A stretch of DNA of 64,000 nt from Euborellia annulipes (GCA_023213315.1 JAKCPI010005038.1:29959-93958); one strand, 5' to 3'. Shown: positions 1 through 11,282, numbered from the stretch's first letter. Notes: generated by a model from the letters alone, not told the origin. A program made the numbers and translations.

Positions 1-1793
1 GTGAAGTTACATCATTTCCTATTTCTAGCTCATCTTCCTGCGTTTATTTCTAGATAATTTCCAAATAAACAGCTGGAAAAAAGTATAAAAGGGCTGGAAT
101 TATGACAATATAAACTAATCCTTATTTCTGGTTCCACCCGGTACCTTTTATCAAACCTCTTCTATGCTAGGAAGGATGTCCTAGTTTGACAAGCACCTTA
201 TGAAAATTAAATTGCTCACCTGTTTATTTGGGACCTCGTGACTAATATGTAAGCTAGCTAAAGTCAGGACAGGTTGGATCTATTGTGAACACCTGCCAAA
301 AAATGATATAAAAAATTTTCTAAAAACAAAATTACCACATCCATACAACATGCCTACAAAATATTTTGTCTTAAAATTTTCATGTTGCATCAAAACTCAA
401 AGTACTAAAATTTTTTTTATTAGTAAAAACATAAATATAATGATGAAATTTATTATTTTTCTCGATTCACACGCGTTCAATTGATATTATATAATAAATT
501 TTTTTTTTCTAATTAAAATTATAAAAATGGTTCAAAAACTTATTGAATGAGAAATATTATTATTGTTCTAGAAATCTCAGTTTAAAAAATCAGATGCAAA
601 AAAAAAAAAAACATTGAAAACCGGTCCGACATCCGGTATCGTTTTTTTTTTCATGTCTGGAAAATTAATTCCAGGCAAAATTATATTTTCCAGCGAAAGT
701 ACATTTTTTTTTTTCAAACATTTATTTAATTAACTCTCTTTCACTCTATGAACTATTGATTTTTAAATATCAATACTTTTTTTTCGCTTGCAGTCTCTTC
801 TACTCTCATTTTGGAGAAATCACTTTATTGGTCATTAATTTGCCAATTTATCAAACATTTCAAGTTATATAATAATGTAAATTCAAAATATAAACAAACA
901 CCGATAGTCTGATGATGGAAAAATTATCTGTTATTAAAAATGAGATGTATTGTGCCACGCATATTCATCTCGAAAATTGATTGATATTTTATTTGGACTT
1001 CAATCGGTTTTATTCCTGGATTTGACATTTGATTAAAAAGCACCCAATGAGTGAAAAAAAATGTTCAGTGATACAGATATTTTTTAATTATTTCTCGGTT
1101 CGATTACCACTAAAATTTATAATTTATTTCATTTTATTATTTATTTATTTATATTACCACAAATTCATCTCTTCAACAAGTATCAAAAAAGAAAAAAAAG
1201 ACAGGAAGTGATTAGTCTCTACCTTATTTAATCTTAGGGTAGTTTAAGTAATAAGGGAAAAGTTTCCCAAGCAACTTAAAATCAAATTATTATTATTTAT
1301 ACTTTGAAAACAAGAGATGGTGAGGGAAGATTGGTTCCTTTCTTCTTCCAAAACAACATACAAGAAATAAATATAAACATATACAAAATTTGCTAAATAA
1401 ATTATTCCATTTCTGAAAATAAATAAATGAATTATATTTTAAAATAAAATTTAATTAATAATAAAATTTTTCTTCTTAGTGGTAATTTTGTATATGTTTA
1501 TATATAACAACTCTATCTGCAACTCAATGGTGTACACCTTGAGATTGCCAATAATCTCTAAGGAACTGATGATGGATTTATCTAATTAAACCCGAAACGT
1601 CTTCTTAGTGGGAGATTTTTATTCGATAGAGGCTCCTTTCTTGGCTGACATCCTCTCTCCCTTCATCATTTGAATAAAATTTTTTATTTTTTTATTTTAA
1701 AGGGGCTCTCACACTTGCAAAAATTTTGCACCGAATTTTAAAGATGTCATCTTTGTGCAAATATATTGAAAGTGTGAGGACAAAATCTTTTCC
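1..1793. other. AT-rich DNA, no gene seen
   Basis: Homopolymer A and T tracts and scattered short frames only. The one open frame of about 60 codons (1029-1211) is hydrophobic, AT-driven and without recognisable motifs, so I read it as chance. Nothing else is supported here. Confidence 0.6.
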
Positions 1794-2370
1794 ACTGCTT
1801 ATTATGCAGTCGTTTTCAAGTACTGTGCACTTGCTCCGACTCAAGTGAACTAATGGGCCGTTACGGGCATTTTATATGCAACGAGGTCAGCGCCATCTAC
1901 AGTCATTCCCATGAAGTTAGACACAAACATCAACGCGTCTAACTTCATGGGAATAGAAGTTAGTTCACTTGAGTCGGAGCAAGTGTACAGTACTTGAAAA
2001 CGACTGCAGAATAAGCAGTCGAAACGTTGTACAGTATTTATATTTTTAATAAATAATTAATGACAACATGTGGTCGCAGCTAAAGTTTTTTCTTTATTTA
2101 ATCCACACAGCTGACGTTTCGGTTCCGTGTTTGAATTGCTGAAGACGATTAAATTAATTAGATTAAATAAAGAAAAAACCGTCTTCAGCAATTCAAACAC
2201 GGAACCGAAACGTCAGCTGTGTGGATTAAATAAATAAAGAAAAAACTTTAGCTGCGACCACATTTTGTTATTAATTATTTATTAAAAATATAAATACTGT
2301 ACAACGTTTCGACTGCTTATTCTGCAGTCGTTTTCAAGTACTGTCCACTTGCTCCGACTCAAGTGAACTA
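1794..2370. mobile_element. nested foldback element, family 1/2, with hammerhead-like cores
   Basis: Two long arms, about 1961-2147 and 2180-2370, are near-perfect inverted repeats separated by a spacer of about 32 bp. A shorter outer copy of the same arm end lies at 1794-1852, and a small hairpin at 1905-1955 fills the gap to 1961. Each arm carries two 'CGAAACG' signatures. The outer one is next to a strong GACTGC/GCAGTC hairpin, and the inner one is next to CTTCAGCA. The layout looks like one foldback inserted head to head inside another. A solo half-copy lies at 21968-22089. Family relationship to Penelope-like or other ribozyme-bearing retroelements is inferred from the motifs only. Confidence 0.75.
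1990..2032 (+). ncRNA. decayed hammerhead-like motif (family 1)
   Basis: In order: GTAC, then TTGAAAAC in place of the CTGANGA box, a 6-bp hairpin GACTGC/GCAGTC with a 7-nt loop, GAAACGTT, then GTAC, which can pair with the first GTAC as a short helix I. The catalytic box has at least two departures from consensus (C3 and G8), so cleavage is not expected. The inverted copy is at 2299-2341. Confidence 0.35.
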
Positions 2371-2373
2371 ACC

Positions 2374-3620
2374 TCTATTGCGGCTTTCATTTTTCTACCC
2401 TCTTATGAATATAACATCACAGCTATAAATTGTGTTTTGAAACTAAAATTTCTACACCCCATGGTAGAGATTATATAATTATTTTTATGCATAATAAATC
2501 AAGTCCAATTTTGCTTAAGGAATAAATCCTCCTTCACAAAGGACTAAGAAGAAAATAATTTTATTAGGCCGGAACTTCTACAGAATTTTATTATAATAAT
2601 TTGTATTATTATAAAAATATAGTATGGGTAACTACATTGATAACAAAATATTCTTACTTCAGAACACATTGTAGAGATGTCAACTAAATTGGATTATTTT
2701 CCACTATTCTACTACCCCTTTGCTATTCACTATTCATTTTCCTAAAGTATTAAATTCTAGGCTTAATGGACTAATAAGCAGAGCTGGAGTGTCGGTGTTG
2801 GCATAAAATATAGTATTTTAACTACAAAAACTATAAAACCCTCTTTTCTCGGTGTCGGCAATCTTGTTTTTGCTCGGGATCGGTGTCGACATATTTTTCT
2901 GCCGACATCCCAGTTTGTTATACTGTATACATCCCTCGAAATGAACTATTAATGATCACAACAATATTTTTTTTTATATTAAAATTATATTTATGTCAGT
3001 AATACAGTATAAATTTTGGCCAAAATAGCCATACTCATTTGCATTAAAAAATAAATGATAATATAACGGAATTCAAAAAAAGTGTTTTTATTTTTACGGT
3101 CCATTGAATTTAAAATCCGCTATTTCCGAAGTCTGTTAAATTAAAGATTTATTGTACTTACCGAAAAATAATTATTAAAAAAAAAAAATTTAGAATAAAG
3201 ATACTGAACCCATGAATAAATAAATAATACTATACTAATCGTCTATAAAACTCTGAAATATTATTTTAAACTTTAAAATAAAAATTCTAAATCTAAATAT
3301 TTATTAATATTATAACTCTGATAGATTAATAAATAAATTCTGGTTTGATTCTTTATTTACGGGGGGGGGGGGAGTTTCCTCTTGAAGAATATTTAATAGA
3401 TTCTAAAAGGAAACGATCTTGTGAATTTATTTATTAGTATATAAATAAATAAACATTTATTTAATCTTACCAAAAGATGATTTCAAATCCTCTTTTATTT
3501 TTCTTTATCCCCTCCACAACTAAAATGCTGATCTATTTATGAAATAGGCTCTTCAAGGAGGAGATCCTGGAGTTTTTTTTTTGCATAATCACAGCTTAAA
3601 GTCCAAAAGAGGAGAAGAAG
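2374..3620. other. AT-rich DNA with homopolymer runs
   Basis: No gene is supported. A stretch near 2770-2920 repeats words such as GGTGTCGGCA and GTCGACA and may be an old inverted element, but its ends are not clear. A run of G lies at 3361-3372, of the type also found inside the hAT-like elements of this window. Confidence 0.5.
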
Positions 3621-4145
3621 ACGATGATGATGATGATGATGAAGAAGAAGAGCAAGAGAGGAAGAAGACTTGTTATTGGAGTTGAACGAGAAAAAAAAAA
3701 GATTTTAAGATTTGATGTCCTTGGAGGCGGAGGTTCCCAGCTTACACACACACACTTGCCAACACGCACACTAATACACCATGTGTCCATTAATAAACAT
3801 GGGAAATGATGAAGAAATTTTTAAAAAAGACGTGGAATAAGTGCTTGGGTGTGTGCCTGTGGGAAGGTGGGGAGAAGAACTCTTATTCTTGCCTGGAAGC
3901 TAATTTCTTTTAACTTTATTATAAGATTTTTTTTTATTTTATTACCTTTACTAGTGTATTCTAACCAATTAGAGGCGAGGTGCGTCAATGGAGAGAGAGA
4001 GAAAGGAGAAATAATGAATGAAATCCGAGAGAGGCCAAGGACAATGTCCTAGGCCTATTTCACCAAACTGGAGTGGGGAGCGAGACCTCATCAATATTAC
4101 TTTGAGACGTGGTTAATTATCAAATATCCGTTCTACATCATTTAC
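3620..4145. other. complex-sequence island, candidate regulatory or exon DNA
   Basis: It opens with a GAT/GAA trinucleotide run (3622-3660) and continues into sequence richer in G and C than its surroundings, with purine-rich blocks and no repeat relatives in the window. Short frames on both strands are low-complexity and not convincing. A conserved element or non-coding exon is possible, and cross-species alignment would decide. Confidence 0.3.
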
Positions 4146-4401
4146 ATTCATTTTTATTAATATAAGAGGTATAAAATCAAATTCCCTCGGGCTTGCTGTA
4201 GTGGCTAGCGTGTTGACCCTCTATACCAAAAGTGGCGGGTTCCCAGGCAGTACGATGATTTTATTTAAGCCATTTGGATACCAAACATTTATATATATTA
4301 ATAAATTGTTGAGTTTGATGACTGTAGATATTCAATTAGAAGAGGACGGTAGCCTTCCCGAGGCGCAGCAGCCAAGTAAAAATAAAAAACATTATATCCT
4401 G

Positions 4402-4444
4402 TCACCGACGTTTCGAGCGCTAGTCGCACTCATCTTCAGGGCAA
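4402..4444 (-). ncRNA. hammerhead-ribozyme-like motif, core intact (family 3)
   Basis: On the minus strand: TTGCC, CTGAAGA, one extra T, helix II GAGTGC/GCGCTC with loop GACTA, GAAAC, GTC, GGTGA. This matches a type I hammerhead with the CUGANGA and GAAA boxes complete, a minimal self-complementary helix III (ACGU), a GUC cleavage triplet, and a 5-bp helix I that includes wobble pairs. Hammerheads with such a tiny helix III are known from Penelope-like elements and are thought to act as dimers. The extra base before helix II is a caveat for activity. Confidence 0.6.
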
Positions 4445-4506
4445 GCAGAATTGTCAAAAATAAGTACAGGTGGTGTGGTACTTGTACTGATTTTTGACAA
4501 TTCTGC

Positions 4507-4549
4507 TTGCCTTGAAGATGAGTGCGACTAGTGCTCGAAACGTCGGCGA
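4507..4549 (+). ncRNA. hammerhead-like motif, second arm (family 3)
   Basis: Inverted partner of 4402-4444. It has TTGAAGA (C3 changed to T), helix II with one extra wobble or mismatch, and GAAACGTC followed by GGCGA pairing with the upstream TTGCC. The fold is the same but decayed by one core base. Confidence 0.5.
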
Positions 4550-4733
4550 CACGATATATAACGTTTTTTATTTTTACTTGGCTGCTGCGTCCCGGGAAGG
4601 CTCCCGTCCTCTTCTATATTAATAAATTACGTGTATTGTCAAAGTCTTATATGGCCTGAGTTGCCGAAAATACTGTGAGTGTGAGTGTGAATGAGAAAAA
4701 GTGTGAGTGTTTTTTTGCTATAAAATCAAATTC

Positions 4734-5845
4734 ACATACACACTCCTAAATAATAAATAACATTGCGATACCTACAATTATTACAAATATTAATAATAAT
4801 ATTGATAATAAAAATTCTTATTTTAAAGCCGCTAATCATAGCTGGTAATTCCTTGTTGAACCGCCTTCACTGGTCAGTAGTAGCTATAAAATAAAATTAA
4901 TTCTTAAGGAGAGAAGAATCGGCAGCCAGCGGAAATTAAATAAAAAATTATTTAATTTTTTTGACTGTATATGATAAGCAGTCCATCAAGATCTAAAACT
5001 GATCAAATTTACCTATATTCTAAATTTGTATCCTTACACCTGCCTTTTAGAAAAAGCTTTAATTTATGCTTAATCTGGTTTCTATGTTTATTAAATTGAC
5101 TATATTCCAAAGTAACGAAAAAATTAATATTTACGCTATATTCCATCCTTAAGCTATAAGCCTCATCTGGACTGAACAACGTTTAAAATTTTAACACTAT
5201 ATTTGTGTCTACATATTTATTTTTTAGGGATTACGGACTCCCCTATCCTTTCTTGGCTTACTTGTTAGACTCAGAGGCTTATATATTTATTGTAAGCTAC
5301 TGTTTGAATTTTGATGGAGGTACACAAGGCAATTTTTAGCAAAGAAGCAAAGTCTTCATACATGTATAATATTTATATATCAGAGCTTACAAAAATTGCT
5401 GGATAGTAAGCAACCCAAATAACCAATCCATCAATGAGTATCAACGTGACAAGTCTGACACTAATGGCTGAAGAATCTATGAATAAACAAACAAAAAAAA
5501 AAAATCTACATATGAATATTGACATATCATCATATTTTAAATATCTTCTTGTATTTTTCTTCGACTATATTCGACTACTGAATCAGAATGTTTAACAACT
5601 AACTAAATGTTTAGCCAACTGGAGGGCTTCTTAAGCCCTTCATAAGTCTCTAGTATAGCTTTTCCCCCCAACTTGCAAATCCCTTATATATAGAGTTGTC
5701 AAAATATTCATATAGGAATATATTTTATGGTGGATTTAATATTAAATATATTGCAACATGGATTGTTAATAGAACAAGGCCTAAACTAACTTAACTTGTT
5801 TAAAATATTTTAATTTAATAAAAACTAAATTAAAGATTTTATTTT
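4734..5845. other. AT-rich DNA, no gene seen
   Basis: No repeat shared with the rest of the window and no frame of note. A slightly more complex patch near 4830-4925 has no recognisable content. Confidence 0.5.
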
Positions 5846-5848
5846 CTC

Positions 5849-6443
5849 TTACCCTGTACCGTATATGAAATATATAGAAAGTATTGCGATCATGTCAAAA
5901 ATTCGATGTCGAAATTTTAATACATGTTTTGAGTCCCAAAAAAGTGGGTCCCGCAAATAGGTCTGTCTGTCTGTCTGCTTGTGAGAGTGTAACGGTTTTA
6001 AGCATTAAGGAATTGAGCTACCGGATTGAAATTTTATATTTAAGTTAGGTACCCTCCCGGGCACTCAAAATAAGCTTTGGAACAAAATCGGCTAAAAAGT
6101 ACTAGTATTTTACTGATGTACTTTTTCAGTTTTTTTTCAATTTTCTCAAAATTTGCGCCAACGATTTTGTTTAAAATTCATAAATAATTTTTTACATGCT
6201 CTTTAAAATGTATATTCTCATTTTGCTCTTGAAATCTTTTGAAGCGCATTTTACTCTTTTACTTCATAGGAAAGTAGGAGAAATGGACAGAATAAAAATA
6301 TTTTTCTTTTTAGATTAAAATTATTTATTTTTTAAAAAGTATATCAGTAAAATTTTCCGTTAAAATTGTCACGGTGCACAACTTTCTTTTACCGAAGTAT
6401 AAGAGAAAGTTGTGTGCTGTGCGCCAGTCACACCAAATTTTTT
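5849..6443 (+). mobile_element. element B, near-complete copy
   Basis: Recurrent element of this window. It starts with CTTTCTCTTACC or similar, followed by an AT stretch and the complementary GAGAAAGTA. Next come an ATTCGATGTCGA block, an AAAAAAGTGG block and TCTGTCTG repeats, then a 'TACTAGTA' and 'TTTACTGATGTAC' block. The 3' end is a long hairpin made of CACAACTTTC and its complement within GTCACACCA. This copy ends with the hairpin at about 6368-6443. The dispersed copies and 3' hairpin are seen directly; the superfamily is not known to me. Helitron-like and foldback interpretations are both open. Confidence 0.7.
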
Positions 6444-6449
6444 TTTCTT

Positions 6450-6890
6450 TCTAATCAAATTGATAATGGACGTTTTGAAATGTCATTTTTAAAAGATAAT
6501 ATTTACTTTCTATAAAAAAATATAATAGATATATTTGTGATGATTTCCGTGGTCAGATTTTTTTTCCCCCCAAGTGAAGACAGCAAATATTGATTGAATT
6601 TTACTTTTCTTTTCTTTACAATTTCTTTTCTCTTGTCTGTGGTTAGATAAAAAAAAGGGGCCCCAAAATGGACTGCCGCGTTGAAGTATTGCAGAGGAAA
6701 ACAGCTGCTCTTAATTAACGATACTACTAATACTAACAAAATGCCATTTAAGGAGGTAAACAGCTTTTTCCTTTTTTATATCTTACGAAAAATAAAAGAA
6801 TAAAAAACATCGTAAGTAAATGATATAAGAAACATATGAAAAGTGGTTGAAATAAATGATTCGAATTATCTATTTTTTTTTTTTTTTTAT
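6450..6890. other. AT-rich spacer
   Basis: No gene or repeat relative recognised, apart from pyrimidine-rich tracts. Confidence 0.4.
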
Positions 6891-6899
6891 ACAAAATAT

Positions 6900-7210
6900 A
6901 TATTTTTTATATTCTCTTTTAGAAGAGCCTCAAGAGCATTTCCCGTCGAAATCGGAACAGATAAAAGGTTTTGTCTCATGCAGTTATTTTTCGGCCATTG
7001 GCACTGACAACCCATAAAGTAACGCGCACAAGTGAACTGTACGACTCTAGAAAAGAAAGAGAGAGAAGGAGGCAACGAAAAGCACGTTTTTTGAAATCGA
7101 TGGACCTTCAAGTTTTTCAAACGGCTTGTCGTTTGATTGAATACTCTTTAGGTTTCTTCTTATATGATGATGCGTTTTCTAGGACGTCCCCTTTTTCCAA
7201 TTCCCCTCCC
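6900..7210. other. complex-sequence island, candidate regulatory DNA
   Basis: A patch of mixed composition in AT-rich surroundings, with overlapping short frames on both strands (about 77-96 codons) that show no domain and contain low-complexity RERRRQR-like runs. No copy occurs elsewhere in the window, so it is not an obvious repeat. I infer possible conserved non-coding DNA. Confidence 0.3.
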
Positions 7211-7768
7211 CCAACTCTCGAAAAGTTTTATTTGTATTATTTTAAAAAATATATATCCTAAAGATTAAGTGGTCGTGTCCTTTTTAAATGCGTTTATATT
7301 CAACAATAGGATATTCAGATGAAATCATGTATTTTTTTTTATTAAGGCTTGATTATTGATTGATGATACAATTTTTTATTTTTCTATAGAGAAGTCAATT
7401 AACTAAAGTTTTAAAATTGGAAAACAACTTCATATTTTTTTTTTTTTTTTTTTTGCAAATTGTTTGTTTTCATTTCCGAATAAAAAAAATAAATTTGGAA
7501 TAGAATATATCTACTGTATATGAAACAGACATGATTAATAAACACAAACAATCCTTTTCCATAATAAAAAATTTGGTGGCGCACAGTAGTACACAACTTT
7601 TTTTATGTTCGTTAATAGTAAGTTGTGTTCTATACTTATCACAACAGATTTTTTGTGTCGATTTATATATTCGCCTATCTTTCCTATGAAGTACAAGACT
7701 AAAACAATTTTGAGAGAAAAAGAAAAATGAGAATATACATTTTAAAGATCAGCTAAAAAATAATTGTT

Positions 7769-7981
7769 GAAAAAGAGAAAAAAAACCAAGAAGGAAATTC
7801 TGCCAATGTAGTTTTTTTAATGAGATTCAGCTCACGGCTAAGGTTTTGGTCCTAAGTTTAGACCATCATCCGAGCTGCGGCTGTGTCAAAAAGTTCTGAT
7901 GATGTTCCAAACTTAAGACCGAAACCTCAATAAAGAAACTACATTGGGTGATTTTCTTCTTGTTTTTTTTTCTCTTTCAAC
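7769..7981. mobile_element. foldback element with hammerhead-like arms (family 4)
   Basis: Inverted arms of about 80 bp are bounded by GTTGAAAAAGAG and CTCTTTCAAC-like sequence. The arms contain an exact CTGATGA box (7896-7902) and CGAAACC (7920-7926) with helix II between. The minus-strand arm (7840-7876) is the decayed partner. It lies within element B. Confidence 0.65.
7893..7931 (+). ncRNA. hammerhead-like motif (family 4)
   Basis: The CTGATGA box is intact, a partly paired helix II follows, then GAAACCTC in place of GAAACGTC. Helix I (GTT/AAT) is weak. The other arm keeps a better helix II (GGTC/GACC) but a worse box. The pair together suggests a once complete motif. Confidence 0.4.
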
Positions 7982-8289
7982 ATCTATGCTACTCCCATAC
8001 ATCCCCTTGCTGAATACAAAATAATTGATTTATGAATTTACTGCTAACTAGTCTACAAGTGTTTTTTGGCAAATTTTATTTAAAAGCTTATTTTCACGCC
8101 TCCGAAAGTTATCTATCTTAAGTATAAAATTTCAACTTCAGCACATTTTCTTCATGCTTTATTTTTAATACACAGATAAGACAAACAGACCATTTTACGG
8201 GCCCAACTCAAGGGGTCTCAAAATGTGTATTTTGATCATCTCGACATCGAATACTTTCTCTTACCATCTAGGTACGAGAAAGTAAAAAT

Positions 8290-8940
8290 AATAAATAAAT
8301 AATATATTAAACCTTGTGCTCAACTCCATTAATTAAAAAAAAAAATTCTAAAAAAAAGCCCTGATCCTTCTGTTAGCTATTTGAACAATTTTGTATGAAA
8401 AAACGAAAGTCACCCCAACAGATGATATTCGATGTTTTATAAAAAAAAGTAAGAATGGTCTACGACAGCTGGATACTCTCTTATATATTGATAAAGAATT
8501 TTTTTTTTTAATTAACTCTATTTTAACGCTACGATTTGGAGATGGTTGTGGAATCGAAAAAGAAAATACACGATTACTGTATTTCTTTCTCTGGAGAGAA
8601 CAGTAACAAAAGCAACATAATTATTTTGTTTATCTATAAATCCCATTATAAATATTATAGGTACTATATTTCAGGTGAAGGACTCTTAAAGAAATTTAAT
8701 AATAATAAATGTAATAAATGATTATCATTCATTTAATGGATAATTTAACAACAGAAACATGATATAAGAATTATCTAAAATTACTAGGTATAACATTTCT
8801 CATTATGAAAGTGTAAATAGATCTTTATCCAGTAAACGTGATCTATTTGATTTGAAAAGCAAACAGTATTAATGTAGAGATTTAACATTTATTATGAATA
8901 TTATTTATTATGATATTTTCACCACTTTTTTTTAATAACC

Positions 8941-8972
<32 letters not shown>

Positions 8973-9420
8973 TTTGTTTTTTAGAAATCAATAGTATATT
9001 TTTATGCATAATAATTAGGGAAAAAAGGCTCTGCTCGTTTTAGTTTTTGGGGATTTTTTTTTCTTAATATATATACTAATTATAAAAATCATTTTTTCCC
9101 AGCGAATTCGATCCGCAAAAAGGTGATATGGGCTTTATACCCTTTAACCTATATGTGACGTTGCGCTTTATACTCTTCCCCCTATGTGTGACGTAGATGA
9201 AGACACTGGTGGGAGACGCTCACTCTCCTACTCCTTTACCACTTAGAATGCCTCTTGTAGATTCTCAAATGGTCTCAGAGCTAGTCTCCATAAACTGTCT
9301 CCCCTCTATATGAACTAATTCACTTCCCCTCGCTGCGTTCAAACGCATTCGGTGCCAAGAAGCTTACTATTTGTCGGTCTGAATTAAAAAAGTAAAATAC
9401 CTGTATTGTAAATTTATTTG
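8290..9420. repeat. AT-rich DNA with an AT microsatellite
   Basis: An AT dinucleotide tract lies at about 8940-8973. Near 9125-9195 two similar phrases built on CTTTATAC and TATGTGACGT follow each other, a short imperfect tandem of unknown origin. No gene is supported. Confidence 0.5.
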
Positions 9421-9421
9421 T

Positions 9422-9540
9422 AGCTGGTTCGCATCCCGTCCCAGGTGACAAAATTTATTTCAATTGAATTGGATACCAATCAATTGTAATAAACAGGGAC
9501 GAGGTCTAAATGGCCTCCGATGACGAAAAAGATTTTAAAC
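9422..9540 (+). mobile_element. SINE fragment, CCCGTCCCAGG variant
   Basis: Shares GGTTCGCATCCCGTCCCAGG and the CAATTGAATTGGATACCAATC body with the fuller copy at 45629-45790. The pol III A-box half is missing, so this is a 5'-truncated copy. Confidence 0.7.
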
Positions 9541-9647
9541 AAATTAAAAAAAAAATTGTGTATCTTTTATTTCAATTATTTTTATGGTCTTTATAAAATT
9601 TCAATTGTTTTACACCCTTTTTCGGCATTTTAGCACATTTTCAGGGA

Positions 9648-10062
9648 TATTCTCTAAAAACAGACGTGAAAATTTAAAATAAACAAATGAGTGTTAAAAA
9701 GTAATGTAAAAACAATCAGCGTTAAAAAATGCTATTCTCTAAACAAAGTTTTAACAGCGACGTTAACATGTTGCTTTTATTTCAAAGCTATCAAAATAAT
9801 AATAACCTTACTCTTTAGGTTAAGGACGCCATTTTTATTTTAAACACGATGTTAAAATATTAAAGGCAGGGGGTAGAATGACATTAATTTTTAACACTAT
9901 TTACTAAATGTTAACGCTTTGGCTTTTAATTTTTGTTTACAGAATAGCTATTTGAGACAAGGAAGGGATTTTGAATAGCATTTTTTGACGCTGGTGGTTT
10001 TATTACATTACTTTTTAACCCCTATTTGTTTATTTTAAATTTTAACGTCTGTTTTTAGAGAA
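9648..10062. mobile_element. long-TIR miniature element, family C, copy 1
   Basis: Terminal inverted repeats of roughly 90 bp begin TATTCTCTAAAAACAGACG and end with the complement. A second internal pair reuses the same end sequence (TATTCTCTAAAC and GTTTACAGAATA), giving a nested TIR. The copy at 50144-50557 is close throughout. There is no coding capacity, so it is a non-autonomous DNA transposon of undetermined superfamily. Confidence 0.75.
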
Positions 10063-10098
10063 AATAAACTTTTAACGATGCTCATATTTAAATACAAT

Positions 10099-10190
10099 AT
10101 ATATAGGGGTCCAGGCACATTGATTTGGTTTAAATAAATTCATCGAACTGCTTGGGATTCGAAGCCGCTCCCCGGGGCATTAAGACTATC
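10099..10190 (-). mobile_element. truncated tRNA-SINE, minus strand
   Basis: On the minus strand it holds a B-box-like TTCGAATCCCAAGCAG followed by GATGAATTTATTTAAACC and then the GGACCCC body word, as in the full SINE at 20808. The head is degraded. Confidence 0.5.
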
Positions 10191-10389
10191 AATATTGACA
10201 TTTGTCAACACCTCCCGGGCACGCGAGAGAATAATGATTACAAGTCCAAGAATTTTTTTTTTTACATAAACACACAAATCATTTGCTCGTTATTGTCAAC
10301 ATTTCTTAAATTTTTTAGTTAAATAGCACTCAGATCTCGATCTTTTTTTTATTAGACAAAAAAATTGGTTATTTAATAAATTATTTTTT

Positions 10390-10580
10390 AATTTAATGTT
10401 GTGTTTGTGTGTCAGTGTTGTTGTTGTTGTAGTAGGCAAGAGCCGTATGGGGCACTTGGACAAACGGAAACCCGTTAGCCAAGTAAACCCACACACAGTA
10501 GGCACCTACGTAGGAGCTAAGAAGTAGGCGTTAAAGGCAAAAGCCGTGCGAGACACCTGCGTAGGCGCCAGTCACTCACT
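10390..10580. other. GC-richer unique patch with internal repeats
   Basis: The phrase GTAGGC.AAGCCGT recurs at about 10433 and 10525, with GTAGGC also near 10500 and 10560. No gene recognised. It could be an old duplicated element. Confidence 0.3.
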
Positions 10581-11206
10581 CTCAGCCAGTAAACACAAAG
10601 ATTAAAAAAAAACTTTAAAACTTCGCTTTTATTACATATTAAGATAAAAAAAAAAAAGAAAAAAAAACTAGATAGATTGGCATCTTTTCATAAATTTCTT
10701 TTTCAATTTGTACAAAGTAAAAACAAAATATAAAAAAAAATTATTAATTAGCCCTTTATAATATTAAATAGGAATTATTCAATACATTAAATTTAACATA
10801 TTAGAAGACTGTGATGATCTTGTTTAATTTACCGAAACTTGCTCTCAGTAGGCCAAATAAATTTCTCAATAAATATTATACCACGTATCATAACAAGCAT
10901 TTCATAAATGGTTTACTTTCTATTATTCCCCAGCGAGATGAGAGGGTTGAAGATCATGGTTCGAGTCCCAACCTAGACTGTAAAAAAAAATATGAATTTT
11001 CAATCAATCGTTTTTCTTATACTTTCGTGCTTGAATTTTAATATAGCGTAAAAAAAAAAAAATATCAATCAAATTTAAGTAGCTTAAAAAATATGATATT
11101 CTGTAATATAAATTTGTAATATTCAATTAAATGAACTTCAAACAAGATTGTATTTATATGAGTTTCACGAGGGTAAAAAAGTAATAACACAAATTTAATT
11201 TGTAAT

Positions 11207-11245
11207 ACTCAATATATTTCGGGTTGTTAACCCATCTTCAGGAGT
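11207..11245 (-). ncRNA. hammerhead-like motif, core intact (family 5)
   Basis: Minus strand: ACTC, CTGAAGA, T, helix II GGGTT/AACCC with loop AAC, GAAA, TATATT, GAGT. Helix I (ACTC/GAGT) is perfect, the CUGANGA and GAAA boxes are complete, and helix III would be the self-complementary AUAUAU with an AUU triplet. The plus-strand partner is at 11283-11322. An extra T precedes helix II. Confidence 0.55.
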
Positions 11246-11282
11246 TATAAAAAACAACTCCTGAACAGAACAACAAAAAATA

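Larger units (their letters stand above)
4308..4614. mobile_element. hammerhead-bearing foldback inserted in a SINE (family 3)
   Basis: Inverted arms (about 4342-4475 and 4476-4612) lie within an insertion flanked by the 14-bp direct repeat TATATTAATAAATT (4294-4307 and 4615-4628). Removing the insertion with one repeat restores a SINE body matching its relatives, so the boundaries are well fixed. A 14-bp duplication suits target-primed reverse transcription better than a cut-and-paste transposase. Both arms carry a hammerhead-like core (4402-4444 minus and 4507-4549 plus). No coding sequence is present, so it must be non-autonomous. Confidence 0.8.
4185..4718 (+). mobile_element. tRNA-derived SINE, split by a later insertion
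   Basis: The head (CTCGGGCTTGCTGTAGTGG) matches a pol III A box, followed by the family's B-box region and the ATTTTATTTAAGCCATTTGG body. The tail (4629-4718) carries AAGTCTTATATGGCCTGAG and a GTGAGT microsatellite. The 15-bp sequence TATAAAATCAAATTC flanks it exactly at 4170-4184 and 4719-4733, which is a target-site duplication typical of LINE-mobilised SINEs. Positions 4308-4614 are a younger nested foldback. Relatives lie at 20808, 40921 and 62160. Confidence 0.85.
7569..8284 (-). mobile_element. element B, minus-strand copy interrupted by a foldback
   Basis: In reverse orientation it begins with the hairpin end (7569-7665, AATTTGGTG to CAACAGATT) and ends with CTTTCTCTTACC and GAGAAAGTA at 8254-8284. 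The middle is split by a hammerhead-type foldback at about 7769-7981, so the foldback is younger than this copy. Confidence 0.7.
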
